From: Daphnia pulex
Taxonomy: Eukaryota; Arthropoda; Branchiopoda; Diplostraca; Daphniidae
Reading direction: 5' to 3'
Assembly: GCF_021134715.1 (NCBI RefSeq)
Contig: NC_060023.1
Span: 9,238,001 to 9,302,000, forward strand
DNA: 64,000 nt
Position numbers and translations under genes: made by a program. This document shows, in pieces, positions 1 to 13,365 of this stretch. The number at the start of each line of letters is the position of its first letter. Within the stretch, counting starts at the first letter, position 1. Under the pieces are notes generated by a model. It had not been told where the DNA came from and searched no databases. It worked only from the letters and a program-made list of their open reading frames with translations.

Positions 1-36
1 TGGTTTTAAACATACTAATTCATCTTTCATCTATAG

Positions 37-3000
37 GAAACATCAAATATAATGACCATTGTCGAGTTTGCCACAAAGTTGGAGATTTGCTCTGCTGTGA
101 GACATGTCCAGCCGTCTATCACCTCCACTGTCTCGACCCACCACTGGAGCACGTTCCAAACGAGGATTGGCAGTGTCCTATATGCACGGCCCAACTATGC
201 AAAGGAGTAACTGATTGTATAAGTGATGTTGAACGATCCGGTTTTCTCTGCCGACAAGTAATTATCCTGAAACCCAATGCTGGCGGATGAATTCCTTTTT
301 AATTCATGTATTCTCTTTTAGGAATCTTTGGGCTACGACCGACACGGACGCAAATACTGGTTTATTGCCAGACGGATCTTTGTCGAAGAAACTGGCAGCC
401 GGGAAGAAATTGACGGAGATGAAGAAACTATTGCCGTGGAGGACCGTAAAACTTGGTACTACTCCAGTCCCCATCAGTTTGAACAGTTGCTTGCAGCTTT
501 GGACAAGACAGATTTTGAAAAGGCTCTTTGTCAAGAACTATACAATCTAAGGCCGGAAATATTGAGGCAGATGGCTCTCACGATACAGCTGACAAACGAG
601 AATAAAGGTGAATAATATTTTAATCTACCTAATTTTATTCATAAAAGACGCTAATCATTTGTTATACATTTTAGGCAACAACAAATCATATCTCGAACTT
701 GACGAAGAAGTTGCAAGGGAGGCCTCTCAGACGGTCGTCAAAGTTGAAAAAGAAGAAGATGACGAGGCTGATGAGAACCTCTCTGTCGATGCAATCAAAA
801 CAGAGAAGGAAAAAATAGAAACTGAGGAGGTTGTGGAAGAATGCGGTGTGGAAGTGGATGACGATTTCATGCAACAATTGCATGTGGAATCTGAACCTAA
901 AGTAGAGCCTGAAGAAACGCCTACTACCGGTACACCAACAGCCAACGGAACTTACTCTACGCGCTCCAAAACCGGCACCATTGTGGCACGCACCTATGTC
1001 GACATGAAACGGCGAAATTTAACAACCAACGGTTCTGGCGGAGTCACTATTAAGGAGGAAAGAAGTGGCACCCCTACCAAATCAAAATCTCAATCTCCTT
1101 TACCCTCCGACGTCATCTTTAAATTGGGCATGGAAGGACGGCACAAGACGTACGTCAACCAGTACACGAGCAATCCCCTCGCGCTCAACAAAAACCAGGC
1201 AGCAGAGGAGAGAGACCGCAAGCGTTACTTGTCGCACAAGTTCTCCATTACGGGTTGCGGCGAGTTTAAGTGGTTGGGCAGTACATTTGGCAACCGCACT
1301 ATCATGCAGCAAACTGTTCGTTCCACCTTGCTCCAACTGCACTCTCAATTGCCTGCTATTTTCATGCATCCTAACTGGGCTGGGAGTATGCGAAAGTCTT
1401 GGATCCAAGCTGTCAATCAAAGCGTCTCGCCAACAGACCTCGGTCGTGTCCTCTCAATCCTGGTTGCGTGCATCCGCCCAGTTGTTTTCTCTTCCGTCTG
1501 GCACGAGTCACTTGGCCACATTCGACTTCAACGACAGACGGCCCTTGAACGTGAAGAGCGGAAGAAGGTGGACAAGAAGGAGAAGAAGGATAAAGAACTG
1601 GAAGAAGAGATGCATCGACTACACACCGTCCATTACACCAAAGGCCTCAAGCACCAGGTAATAGAAACTATTTTTATTTCTATTTGAATCCATATCTAAT
1701 TGGTTTCACATTGTTTTCGACAGATCTGGAAGCACAAAGGTGAAGAGTTTCGTCTTCACGGTCAATGGGGTTGGCTGTGGTTGTCCGCAACTCGCCTTTT
1801 ACGACGTCTTGATGCCAGGAAATGCGGATTAAGAGCTGGACCCTGGCGAATCATCACTTGTACTCAAGGTAATTTTGATGTTGCTTCGATTCTTTTGATG
1901 AATTTTAATGAATTGTATCATTAATAGAAGAAGGCTCGGAATCTCGCTACATTCAGTGTGATCCGGCATCTGGCGTCGAAATTTATGAAATCCCATCTTC
2001 TGATCCAGCGATGGAAGTTGTTGATGTTTGCGCTGCTATGAACGATACCAACCGTCGTGTTTATCCTAAAATCGCCAAGAAAGCCAAGTTAGATTCGTTG
2101 CTCGATTGGCGCCTCAAATTGAAGACGGCCGAAGAGAAAAATCTTCTCAAAACCGAAAAGGCCCCGCTGCCACTAAAAAAAGAGGAAGTCAACGTCACGA
2201 ATCGCAAATTGACCATGGCAGAAATGGAAGCACGACTGGAACAACTACGAAAGCACCGGCTCACTTTCGCACGCTGCTATTCTTACAAGTGTGGTGGTGA
2301 TAGTTGCTACTCTCCCACTTGCCGGGCCATCAAACCTCTAGAAGCTGCAATCCTGCAAGAGAAAGAAGAAGAAGCGAAGCAAAAAGCTGCACTAGTTAAA
2401 AGACGGATTTACTCGAACGAATCGACGCAGGGTCCTCTACCACTAAAGCGTGCTGATGACGAAATTCGATCTAAAAAGAAAAAGGCGCCTGTGAAATACC
2501 CGATGATGTCCAAATATATGACAAAGAGCAACAAACGGACCATCTTCGTCCTGCCCGATCACGAATTGAAGCATCTAGCCCGACGTCACGGTCAAGGATA
2601 CGTTCAAGGCTTCCACCACGGCCCAAAGAATAACTCTCCGGCTTGGATCTACCCATCGGCCAGGCCGTTGTTCAAGAATGTCTGGTTTTTCCGCACAAAC
2701 GGCCTCCAGTCTTTGAGCACGTTCGCTTTGCAAGTTCGAATCCTCTGGGCGTGTCTCCGTTGGGAAGAAATGGTGACCAAAGCTGGCAACATGGGCATGG
2801 ACGGTAAAAACCAAACGACCACCGACACGGAGATTACCACCACCGATATCTTGAAGCATCGTCACATCGGGCGGTTTCTTGAACGCACACAGTACTTTCA
2901 ACGGCGTGTGGTTATTCCACTCGATGTCCCCAAAACGGTCAGAGAAGTCACTCCATCTCGTTCCGGATTGCGTAAGCGCAAGATGGTGGAAGCGCCCAAA

Positions 3001-5992
3001 TTGTCGCAACCCATTGTCACCGAGGAATGGGTGGATGAAGATCGCTTGGAACTTTGGGTCATTAAGCAGTACCACGAGCGTATCGAAAAAGCCGCTGCGA
3101 TGGCAGCTGCAGCTAGTACGACCACCTCTACACCTCACCTTACTCGACTCAAGAGCACACCACAGACTATGGGACCTGGAGGTAAACCTATGACTATGGA
3201 GGAACTCAAAGCTCAGGCCGAACAGCAGTTGCGCGCCCAACGTACTGCCCATCAACTGAAGAGCACCACTCCTGGAACGCCAACTGGTGTTGTCCGTCTA
3301 ACTCTTCCCGCCGGAAACAAAGTTATGTTGCCTGGAAACAAGTTGCTGTCTACGCCCTCTGGGGCCACTGGAAGTCCTATGGGCCGGCGCATTCTCATCA
3401 CCAAAGATGGTAAAACATCTCAAGTTGTTAAGACGACGGTGGCTTCACCTTCAGGATCTGCCCAGCCTGTGCTAATTGCTCCTAGTCCTGGCGTCGCGGC
3501 TGCTACACCTACCGTTAATAAATTGCAAATCTCTCGCGGTCCCGACGGCAAGATTGAAATTCGTGGCTTGAAACCAGGCCAGCAACTTCTGAAACTAAGC
3601 GATGGCCGCTTTACGATCGTTTCACCTGCTCAACCTATGATAACCGCCCAACCAGCGCCAGCTCAAGCACAGACCCAAGTCCAACCTGCTGCAGCCAGCG
3701 ACGGAACAGGAACCAAAACTGTTGTTGTTCAAAAAGCTGTAACCATCGCTGGTCAGAAAACAACGAGTCAAATTGTTCTGCCGGCTGGTACCAACACTGC
3801 AATGCTGGCTCAGCACCTAGCGTCTGGAAAACTTCAGCTAAGTTCAGTCAACGGTCAACAGGTTATTATCCGACCAGCCGCAACTCCCGCTTCCGCTGGT
3901 TCAGCATCCGTGGTCAAAACGGGCGATACACCAACCGTAGTCGTGGCCGGCCAACAGCAGCCAGCTAAACCCATGATGCAAGTGATACAGACGGCTCAAG
4001 GTCAGAAGATAATTGTTCAGAATCTGCAAGGTGGTTCCCTTACTCCCCAACAACTAGCTGCCATTCAAGAACAGCTCAAGGGACAGATGATGGCTCGTAC
4101 CAATCAGCCAGGAGGCAACAACAAACCCATCACATTTGCTGTTCGGACATCAGTGGCTGGCGCAACCGTTGCTACAGTTTCTACAACGGCTGCTGTTACC
4201 ACTACCGTCGCTCCGACTTCTACGTAAGAATAATAATAATTTCATTTGACTAAATATCAGTTTTTAACATTTTTTCTTGTTATTCATTTATAGCGAAACG
4301 TCTACGACGCCCGCTGCCGTTGTTTCGACACCCGCTGTAGCTGCTGCTGTCGCCACCCCCACAACGCCGGCAACCACGACTGGCGCTGCGACTGTCACGG
4401 CAAATCAAAACAAAGTGGATGAACCGTATACTGTTACTCCCGACTATGTCGTACAAGCGCTCCGCAATTCATTGAAGGGAGGAAATCTTCATCCGGACCT
4501 TGAGCAGAAAGTGTTGACGCGCTTGCGTGAGCAGGAGAAAGCGAAAAGGGATGACGCCGAGGTGGAGACTCCTACCTATTTTGCCGCCTCCAATAGGAAA
4601 CGGACGACGTCCGGTGCGTCTTGGATTGATGACGTCGATACCTCAACTGCGATGACCCCCGCAACTGGAACAGATAGTAAAACGATCAGACCACCGGCTC
4701 GCAAGATTGCTCGGGTAATTGAGGCCCCCAGCACGCCAGTCTCCTCCAAGATTGTCAGCGGGGCGACACCGGCTAACGATGCAGCTGCTGATTTGCGCGA
4801 GCAAAAGAACAAGGAACGTGCAATGAAGGCCGCTCAACGAGCCAAGGAGAAACGCCACCAGTCGACCTGTGCCCGTCTGCAGGGCCTGTTGAATAGAAGT
4901 TCCGAGTCGCTAAAGAAGGAAATTCTGCGCAAACGTGCCTCGTTGGAAAAAGAATTGCGATCTGCCATCACGAAGGAGATCTCAGCGCTACAGTTGCCTT
5001 CGCCAGTTCGACAAGCTCCTGTCGCAGTCTCGGAAAATCAAGCGGTCGTCGTTAAGAAAAAGGAGCCAAAGTTGCAAGAATTGCCCGTTGTTCAACCCAA
5101 AGCCACACCTCGACGGAATCAGAGGAAACGCAAGTTATCATCACCGTTGAGTCCTCAAAAGACTTTGAATGAGCCCGAACCTGGCACTTCGCAAGATGAA
5201 GAGGACTATGATGCATCACCCGCGTCAATGCCACCGACATCCAAGAGGAAGTCCAAACGAACTTTGTCGGAAAGTGGATGCAGCGCTGGCGACAAGATAG
5301 AACTTTACTGTATCTGTCGCAAACCGTACGACAATTCCAAGTTCTACGTCGGTTGTGACTTGTGTACGAATTGGTTTCACGGAGACTGTGTCGGCATCAC
5401 GGAGGCCATGTCGCAAACGATGACGGAATTTGTGTGTAATGGTTGTAAAACGGGAAAAACGGTGGCGCCTCGTGAACTGTTCTGCCTTTGCCGACAGCCG
5501 TACGATGACTCGCAGTTCTACATCGGCTGCGATCGTTGTGGAGATTGGTTGCATGGTCGCTGCGTCGGCGTTCTGCAAACGGAATCGGAGTCGATCGACG
5601 AGTACAAGTGCCCCAACTGTGAGCCGCAGGGAGCCTTCAACTACGCCAACACGAAGACCCTTGGCACTCGCGATTACGAGGAACTACGCAAGCTTCTACG
5701 GCAGTTGCAGACCCACAAGAGCTCCTGGCCGTTCCGTGAGCCAGTCGATGTCAAGGATGTCCCCGACTACTATCAAGTCATTAAGGATCCCATGGACTTG
5801 CAGATGGTTGAGACCAAGATTATAGAGAGACGCTACCAACGACTGGTGGAGTTTATCGGCGACATCACCAAGATCTTTGAAAACTGTCGCTATTACAATC
5901 CCAAAGGGTCCAACTTCTACCGTTGCGCCACATCCCTCGAATCGTTTTTTGTGCCCCGACTCAAATTGTTGCGCTCGTCCATGTCCAACTGA
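37..5992 (+). CDS. E(bx): BPTF / NURF301 (E(bx)) nucleosome-remodelling factor large subunit, C-terminal part; 5' end outside window
   Basis: Six exons read in frame: 37-257, 322-607, 675-1657, 1724-1868, 1928-4223, 4294-5992 (TGA), about 1,876 codons. Order: a PHD finger (about 50-190, CRVCHKVGDLLCCETC), then the GYDRHGRKYWF block that follows it in BPTF, an acidic Glu-rich stretch, a large conserved middle, a long Gln/Thr/Ala/Pro-rich segment (3100-4400), two adjacent PHD fingers (about 5300-5460, LYCICRKPY; 5480-5630, LFCLCRQPYDDSQFY) and a bromodomain (about 5670-5970, with WPFREPVD and the acetyl-lysine Asn in CRYYNPKGSNF). In the known family this nuclear protein is the scaffold of the ISWI-containing NURF complex and reads H3K4me3 (last PHD) and acetylated histones (bromodomain). 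Exon 37 begins with two bases completing a codon, so upstream exons lie before the window. The 3' end converges on the PIG-X-like gene. Identification is firm; exact exon edges are by eye. Confidence 0.95.
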
Positions 5993-6330
5993 AGTTGCGT
6001 CATCGTCACCCATATCTCTTTTCAAATCGCCTCGTGTGTGTTTGTGTGTTACGTGTGAAACTATCTCGGAACTCTTTTTTTTTGGCTTGCTTGTTCCGCT
6101 TTTCTTACCTTGCACCCTAAATTTCTTTTGTGTCTTCAAAATTTCAAGACTCTTGCAACGTACATTTCCCCCCCCCCCCTCACTAGACTGACATGAAAAA
6201 CAAAGTGTGGAAAGCGGTATTTATGCCCATATAAATTGCTGTTACATCTGCCGCAATACACAAAATCTTTTTGTATTGATCCGAGTACTGTACATTATTT
6301 ATAAAACAAATTCAATTGCAACATTCATGT
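5993..6330. other. Convergent 3' intergenic gap
   Basis: This gap separates the BPTF stop from the PIG-X-like stop on the other strand, so it must hold both 3' UTRs. It contains a C(10+) homopolymer near 6169 and TATAAAT-type AT-rich runs, but I see no clear canonical AATAAA signal on either strand and no other gene. Confidence 0.6.
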
Positions 6331-7060
6331 TCACTCTACTGCTGAAGACCAAGCAACAGAAGCAATTCCAATGAATGAAATTGCTATTGTAACAATTGTC
6401 ACTAGTGGTGAATGAGACAGCGAACCAATTGGGACTAAAACTTGTTGAATTTGAACATGTTCAGGTAATGACTGCCACACACATTTATGCACAGCTGTCA
6501 AATCTATTGAAGCACAGTCACAAGAGAAATAGGTAGAAGGTGAGGATAGAGATGCTGCTGTATAATCATTTATGCTGCTAGGGAGATGATAACGCAGATG
6601 AAACTGGATTGATTGGGAGAAGCTGCAACTGCTCCCACATTGAAGGTGGGGCAAGCTGTGTAATGTTAAAGGTTCTGCATGATGTGCCATTTGTTCAATG
6701 TTGACATGGCTGGAGAAGCGAACTGTCTTGTTCATTACCGAAGCTTGAAGTTGATATGGGTCTACATAGATTCCAGAAGGAATCCTCCATTTTATAAGTA
6801 CACTACAGCCTAGAAGAGAGGAAGGAAGAAACGAGGAGGACATTCGCATTTCCCTAAAAATAAAGTATACAATTCTGTTATTCTGTTAACGCTCTGTGGT
6901 GTAACTGTTGAACATCTTACCGATGAAAACCGTCTCCAGTCACCTGAAATTCTGAGTACGCACTGTTGAAATCTTCTACTGTAAATTCTCCATGAGCCAA
7001 TTGAGTATTATTTAAATTAAATAGAATAGCCAAAAAACAAGATGTTATTGTTCGATTCAT
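6331..7060 (-). CDS. PIGX: PIG-X-like subunit of GPI mannosyltransferase I (ER)
   Basis: Two exons on the minus strand: 7060-6921 and 6853-6331, phase-2 junction, 220 aa. An N-terminal signal peptide starts at MNRTITSCFLAILF. The luminal part carries IPSGIYVDPYQL, HAEPLTL and FHLRYHLPSS, and one hydrophobic segment lies near the C-terminus (LVTIVTIAISFIGIASVAW). This type I topology and the GIYVDPY block match PIG-X/PBN1, which stabilises PIG-M, the first GPI mannosyltransferase. An in-frame upstream Met at 7162 would add 34 residues before the signal peptide; I chose 7060 because the signal peptide then sits at the N-terminus. Both identity and start are inferred from motif resemblance. Confidence 0.75.
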
Positions 7061-7489
7061 GTTTAGTTGTTTACAAACTGTCATTCCTGTTTTGACATCG
7101 TCTGCTAACGCCAGAGTTGTGGGACAGGGAGAAAATCCGTCCCGTTTTGTCTCAAAATTCAAACGGTTTCATTTTTAAATTCAGAATTGGAGCTTAGGCA
7201 TTTAATATTTGCTACCACTCACACAATGCTCTACTTTCAAATTGCAGCAAAGTGTAACCTATTGTTAATTATCTTTAATATTGCAAGTTATTAGGCTACC
7301 ATTTAGGAGCCGTAGGGCTACCTTCAGGGTTATCTTATCGGAATCTGCGTCTCTAATACAAATAACTCCAGTGCAAGTTTTATCTTTGTACTTGAGACTC
7401 AGATTTATTTAATTGTTTTGTTTTTGGTTTTGTACCAACGTCCGACAGCAGAGAAAATAATTTTATTGCTTCGTCACTGTAATATATTC
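7061..7489. other. Divergent intergenic gap
   Basis: This lies between the PIG-X-like start and P450 copy 1. No ORF or RNA gene is recognised. Its right edge grades into the upstream module shared with P450 copies 2 and 5 (GTCCGACAGCAGAG, then AAAATAATTTTATTGC). Confidence 0.5.
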
Positions 7490-7624
7490 GTCAGCACATG
7501 ACGCAATAAGCTGTCCTCTAACTCAAATAGCACTCGACTCTCCAGGTTTACAACTTTTTTTCATAAAAGTAAGTATGATTTGCATCATACGTTCAGTCCT
7601 GCACAGCAACTAGTCCAAAATGGA
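7490..7624 (+). promoter_or_regulatory. Class A P450 promoter, copy 1
   Basis: Contains GTCAGCACATGAC (7490-7502, inverted GTCA/TGAC half-sites), a TATA-like CATAAAAG (7563-7570) and an Inr-like TTCAGTC with A at 7595. The ATG is at 7620, exactly 25 nt downstream. GGACG at +28 fits the DPE consensus RGWYV and overlaps codons 1-3. No FTZ-F1-type site is present. Confidence 0.55.
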
Positions 7625-9986
7625 CGCATCGGGATTTCTCTCATCGCCCGCTACCTGGGTGTTAGCGATCTCCTCTTCTCTATACATTATTTACAGGTAG
7701 AAAAAAAGAAGAAGACTCTTTAAAATCTCTTTCTTATTGGTAAATCTTTTTTAATTAAATAGATATGCCACGTCCACATTTAACTACTTTTCCGACCAAG
7801 GAATCCCTGGTCCCAAACCGATTCCCATCTTCGGTAATATGTGGGGCGTTTGGAAAGCGGTGAGATAAATCAATCTAGGTTCTCAACATTTTAAAAATTA
7901 AATAATTGTTTTAATTTAGAACCTTCCTGCGTACGACTTGGCATTAGTGAAAAAATACGGAAAGGTTTTTGGTTATTTCGATGGCCCGATTCCAAACCTT
8001 TGGATCACAGATGCCGATGTGATAAAGGCGATGTACGTCAAAGACTTCGACCATTTTGTCGATCGCAGAGTAAGGAAAAATGCGTTTTACACAATTAGCC
8101 ATGTAGTTAATTATGAATTGTTTCTTTTCAGTCTTTCGAGATAAAAACGAAAGTCATGCGCAAATGGTTGAGTCTAATGAGAGGTCAAGAGTGGAAGGAC
8201 ATTCGCTCGTCCGTTACACCTGCCTTTACCACCGGAAAAATCAAGCGAGTAATTCAATATTTAAAGGGGAAAAAAACAGGGGAAGAAATTAATCAACGGC
8301 TGTCGCTTTTTTTTTTATTATTATAGATGTCTGTTTTGATCAAAGATTGCGTTGCCAATTTGTGCGATCGTGTCACGACTTTCACCGAGAAAGATGGAAA
8401 AATTGACGCCAAGCTGTAATAACATCACCTATCGCTTAACCTTTTATTATACCTGTTTCAAACTACGTTGATTGATTTGACAGGACGTTTAGTGCTTTCA
8501 CCATGGACGTAATTGCAAGATGTGCTTTCGGTTTAAAAATCGACACTCTTGGCATGAAAGACGATCCTTTCATTACAAATGCTCAGTTCGTCTTCAATCC
8601 ACCAACTAACAAGACACCACTTATTCTTCTACCATGTAAGTCTTAACAGCAGTATCCCTTAATAGTAGATCATTACTAGTAGATAATTAATCCGCTAATA
8701 ATAGATAATTAACTGTTACATTTTCTCCCATAGTTATGTACCCAGACTTGTTTTCCAAGTTTGGATATTTCACCGAGCGTTTAATTGTCACCAAAGAAAT
8801 GAAATTCTTTTTCAAATTATTAGAAAATGTACTGAAGGATCGCTTGGAGTCGAATGAGGTAAATTATTAAGGCAACCAATCAGGCTTGTTTTTGACTGAC
8901 GAAAAATTATTGCGACGAATAGAAATTTAACGACTTTATTGAAGTGGCTGACGAAGCGATTTCAGAATTCACGAAAGTAGTCGATGGCAAAACGGTGCCC
9001 ATGTGGACTCGTGAGATTATAGACGAGATCATAATGGGACAGGTAAATACTTTAAGTTATTTATGTAAGAAATTTTCCCATTACAAATTGCGAATGATAT
9101 TTAGTCGACACTCTTCATGCTTGCTGGATTCGACACAACAGCCACAACTTTGACTAGTACCTGCTTCCAGCTAGCCAGAAATCCGGATGTTCAAGAGAAA
9201 CTATACGAAAGCATCGCTGCGAAAATGGAAAACTATGTAAGTCTACTACAGCCTCCAAAAATTTTATCTTTTTATTAATTTGGCTACTCGTAAAAAGGAT
9301 GAAGTTTCACACGAAATGGTCCAAGACGTTCCCTATTTGGAAATGGTTATTCAAGAAGTGTTGCGCTATTATCCGCCCCTTATCCGGTAATTACAATATT
9401 GCAGCCGCTTTGATAGGACAATTCTGATTCCAACGTTGGCTTTAAATTAGTATTGAGCGACAATGTACGAAGGATTACTCCTATGACAACGGCCGCATAA
9501 AAATTAAAAAAGGTCAAGTCATTACCGTTCCCACTTATGCTCTGCATCATTCAGAGGAATACTACCCCGATCCAGAAAAATTCGATCCTGAACGGTACCG
9601 AAAACATCTTAAAGATTACTTGGATTTATAAGCTAACTTGCTATGTATTTTTTTCCAGGTGGACTCCGGAAAACAAAGCTAAGCGTAATCCTTACTCTTA
9701 CATGGCATTCGGCACTGGTCCGAGAAACTGCGTCGGAATGCGTTTCGCCATGGAAGAATTGAAAATGGCCCTTTGTTCTTTGGTTCAGAAATTCCGCTTT
9801 TTCCCAGTCGAAGAGACACCGGTACAGTTCATTTCCTTATCGCATTAATCAGTCAATCATTTTTCAATCTTTTCGTTATCTTTAAATCAACAGGAGGGGC
9901 TCCAGTTTGACGATGGACTTACACAAGTTCTACAGCCGATCCATGCGATTGTGGGCATTGAATTCCGTCAATCAAATCAGAATTAG
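7620..9986 (+). CDS. Cytochrome P450 copy 1 (CYP3 clan, probably CYP360A)
   Basis: Thirteen exons: 7620-7696, 7763-7859, 7920-8069, 8132-8248, 8327-8415, 8484-8635, 8734-8858, 8923-9042, 9105-9236, 9298-9386, 9451-9594, 9659-9821, 9894-9986; 515 aa with no frame break. Residues 1-26 are a membrane anchor, followed by the hinge GIPGPKP. The C-helix has WKDIR, the I-helix AGFDTTATT, the K-helix EVLR, then FDPERW, and the heme loop is [10 protein letters not shown] with the axial Cys. These are the P450 fold signatures, so it should be an ER monooxygenase using P450 reductase. The substrate is unknown; CYP3-clan enzymes often oxidise xenobiotics. The CYP360A name is an inference from the arthropod context. 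Every other copy in the array uses the same 12 intron positions and phases, which strongly supports the exon model. Confidence 0.93.
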
Positions 9987-10465
9987 TTAGAATTAGATTT
10001 AGTCTTGTTGTTTCAGAGATGAAAAAAGAAACAATATACATGCGATTATCTTATTGCGAACACTTTTCGGACTTGAGTCTACATCTTAATAGCCTATCAA
10101 TTTATCTTTGCCTTGTTCTATAACTTACAATCTATATATTGTCTAACTATATATCCTGTCTGGAAATTTGATACGATGGTAATGTGGCAGCAATAGTTAG
10201 AAATGCGGAATGAAAACTTTCGTTGACCATGAGACGCAACGAGTAGCAAAATTAATCTACGTTCTAGCTCTACCTTTGAGGGGCTTTAATTTTTTACATT
10301 CTGAATCTACGTCTATAGTAGAAATAACCTTGGAAATAACTAGCACAAGTGCTCAAGTTTTATCTTTGTACTAAACTGTAAAATATTTGAATGTTTGTTT
10401 GTTTGATAGCAGCGATCGACATAGAAATAATCTTGTCACTGTCACATGGTTACTACGTAATATTC
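9987..10465. other. Spacer between P450 copies 1 and 2
   Basis: No gene is seen. It holds the copy 1 3' UTR, then from about 10330 sequence homologous to the upstream region of copy 1 (both contain AGTTTTATCTTTGTACT), showing that the duplicated unit includes at least ~250 bp of 5' flank. Confidence 0.6.
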
Positions 10466-10621
10466 GTCAGCGCATGACAGACTTCAGCGACTCGGTCTTC
10501 CCACTGAACGTACTCTAGACTCCACTCCCGGTTTTACAACTTTTTTTTTCAATAAAGGTTTTATTAAGTATCATTTGCATATCACTCGTTCAGTCCCGCA
10601 TAGCAACAAGGCAAACATGGA
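10466..10621 (+). promoter_or_regulatory. Class A P450 promoter, copy 2
   Basis: GTCAGCGCATGAC lies at 10466-10478, an AT-rich TATTAAGT-like stretch near -30, and Inr TTCAGTC with A at 10592. The ATG is at 10617 (25 nt spacing) and GGACG lies at +28. Confidence 0.55.
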
Positions 10622-13006
10622 CGCATCGGGAATTCTCTCATCGCCCGTTACCTGGGTGGTAGTGATCTCCTATTTTCTATACTATCTTTACAGGTAAAAA
10701 AAGAAAGAAGAGGATACTCTTTATAAATCTTTTTCTTATTGTTAATTTGTATTTAAACAGACATACCACGTCCACTTTTAATTACTTTTCCGACCAAGGA
10801 ATCCCTGGCCCCAAACCGATTCCCATCTTCGGTAATATGTGGGGCGTTTGGAAAGCGGTAAGATAAATCAAACTACGGACGTGCTCAAATATTTTTTAAA
10901 ATCAAATAATTATTGCTATATAGATCCTTCCTTATCACGACTTGGCATTAGCGAAAAAATACGGAAAAGTTTTCGGTTATTTCGATGGCCCGATACCAAA
11001 CCTTTGGGTCGCAGATGTCGACCTGATAAAAGCCATGTACGTCAAAGATTTCGACCACTTTGTCGATCGCAGAGTAAAAGAAAAAATGAATTTGACAGCA
11101 TTGGCTATTTGGTTATTATTAGGAATTTTTTATTTTCAGTCTCCCGATATAAAATCGAAAGTCATGCGCAAGTGGTTGGTTCTACTGAAGGGGCAAGAGT
11201 GGAAGGACGTTCGCTCGTCCGTTACCCCAGCCTTTACTACGGGAAAAATCAAGCGGGTAATTTCATTTTGGTAGGGAAAATCACCAGGGAAACACCAACT
11301 CATCAGAGACTGTCGCTTTGTTTTTAATTAGATGTCCGTCTTGATCAAAGATTGTGTTGCCAGTTTGTGCGATCGTGTTACGACTGTCATCGAGAAAGAT
11401 GGAAAACTTAACGCCAAGATGTAAAACCATCACCTATAGTTTTATTTTAGATCTGTTTTTTTTTTTAAACTCATTTGCTTTATTTGGTAGGGTGTTTGGT
11501 GCCTTCACCATGGACGTGATTGCAAGATGTGCTTTCGGTTTAAAAATTGACACTCTCGGGGAGAAAAACGATCCTTTCACTAAAAATGCTCACAACATTT
11601 TCAGTCCAGCAGCTAATAAGACACCGGTTATTCTCCTTCCATGTAAGTCATAACAGGAACCTTCCTTAATAGTGGATGATTGATGTAAAATTGATATAAT
11701 TCTGAAGTATTTGAATTTATTGTTACATCCTTTCCTTACAGATATGTACCCCGGCATGTTTTCTTTGTTTGGATTGCTAACCGAGCGTTTAGTTATTGTC
11801 ACCAAAGAAATGAAATTCTTTTTCAAATTATTAGAAAACGTACTGAAGGATCGCTTGGAGTCCAAACAGGTAAATTATTTAAGGCAACCAAACAGGCTTG
11901 TTTTTTACATTGACGAAAAATTATTGCGACGAATAGAAATTCAACGACTTTATTGAATTGGCTGACGAAGCAATTTCAGAATACACGAAAGAAGTCGATG
12001 GAAAAACGGTGCCCATGTGGACTCGCGAGGCTATACATGAGATCATAATGGGACAGGTATAAATATTTGAAAAAATTTTTGAAAAAAATTTCTCATTACA
12101 ACAATATGATTAATATTTAGTCGACATTCTTCATGCTGGCGGCATTTGACACAACGGCCACAACTTTGACTAGTATCTGTTTCCAACTTGCCATAAATCC
12201 GGATGTTCAAGAAAAACTGTACGAAAGCATCGCTGCGAAAATGCAAGATTATGTAATTAGATTTTAAAACCCTGAAACTACAAGCTTTTAATTCAATTGA
12301 GTTCTTTCGTGAAAAGGATGAAGTTTCCTATGAAATGGTCCAAGACGTTCCCTATCTGGAAATGGTTATTCAAGAAGTATTGCGCTTTTATCCACCCGTT
12401 GTCCGGTAATAAAAATTTTGCAGCCGCTTTGATAGAACAATTCTGAATCCAACTTTGGCTTTTTTAATTAGTCTTGAGCGAGTGTGTACGAAAGATTACT
12501 CCTATGACAACGGCCGCATCAAAATAAAAAAAGGACAAGTTATTACCATTCCCACTTATGTTCTCCATCATTCGGAAGAATACTATCCCGATCCAGAAAA
12601 ATTCGATCCTGAACGGTACCGAAAACATCTTAAAGATTACTTGGATTTATTAGTTAATTTGCTATTATATTTTTTTTTTCCAGGTGGACTCCTGAAAACA
12701 AAGCTAAACGTAATCCTTACTCTTACATGGCATTCGGCACTGGTCCACGCAATTGCATTGGAATGCGCTTTGTTATGGAAGAATTGAAATTGGCTCTTTG
12801 TTCTTTGGTTCAGAAATTTCGCTTTTTTCCAATTGCAGAGACACCGGTACGCAGTTCATTTCCCTATTTTGTTAATCAATAATGATTACTCAATCAATTC
12901 CTTATTTCTAAACCAACAGGAGAGGCTCCAATTTGACTACGGACTTAATCAGGTCATGCAGCCGATCGGTGCGACGGTGGGCATTGAACTCCGTCAATCA
13001 AATTAG
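10617..13006 (+). CDS. Cytochrome P450 copy 2
   Basis: Exons: 10617-10693, 10761-10857, 10924-11073, 11140-11256, 11332-11420, 11491-11642, 11742-11869, 11937-12056, 12121-12252, 12317-12405, 12472-12615, 12684-12846, 12920-13006; 514 aa. It differs from its paralogues in the I-helix, which reads AAFDTT instead of AGFDTT (GCG GCA at about 12139-12144), replacing the usually conserved Gly by Ala near the oxygen-binding groove. Exon 7 has one extra Val codon (RLVIVTKE). The heme loop is [10 protein letters not shown] and all other P450 motifs are present. Its exon 12 and intron 11 are almost the same as those of copy 8, far downstream. Confidence 0.92.
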
Positions 13007-13365
13007 TTTAAAAATGAAAAAGGATATTTCAATGTCCGGTTGAAAATGTTTGTCTTCAAATTAATATCACAGATATAAAGACCATTTTTATAAAGACCAC
13101 GTCTTCTTTATCTATGTTAATATCTAAAAAGTAAATAAATAAATAACTCTGTTGAGCAATTGTCTGACAACAGCGCCTTCTCCCCCTCCCTCTTCGTTTT
13201 TGTCTTTGTCGATTCCCGCACATTTTTGCGAAATGGAAAGTAGAAGTAGTTCGAGAACAAGAGCACACGAGTGAAGAGTACACGTGCTGCTGTCGGCCAC
13301 AATACAGTTTCTTTAACCAGATTCCATAAAGTGTTCAATTCTGAATCAGCAACATGTCCACTCGG
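13007..13365. other. Spacer after P450 copy 2
   Basis: The copy 2 3' flank, with TC-rich sequence around 13170-13205. No supported gene. Confidence 0.5.
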
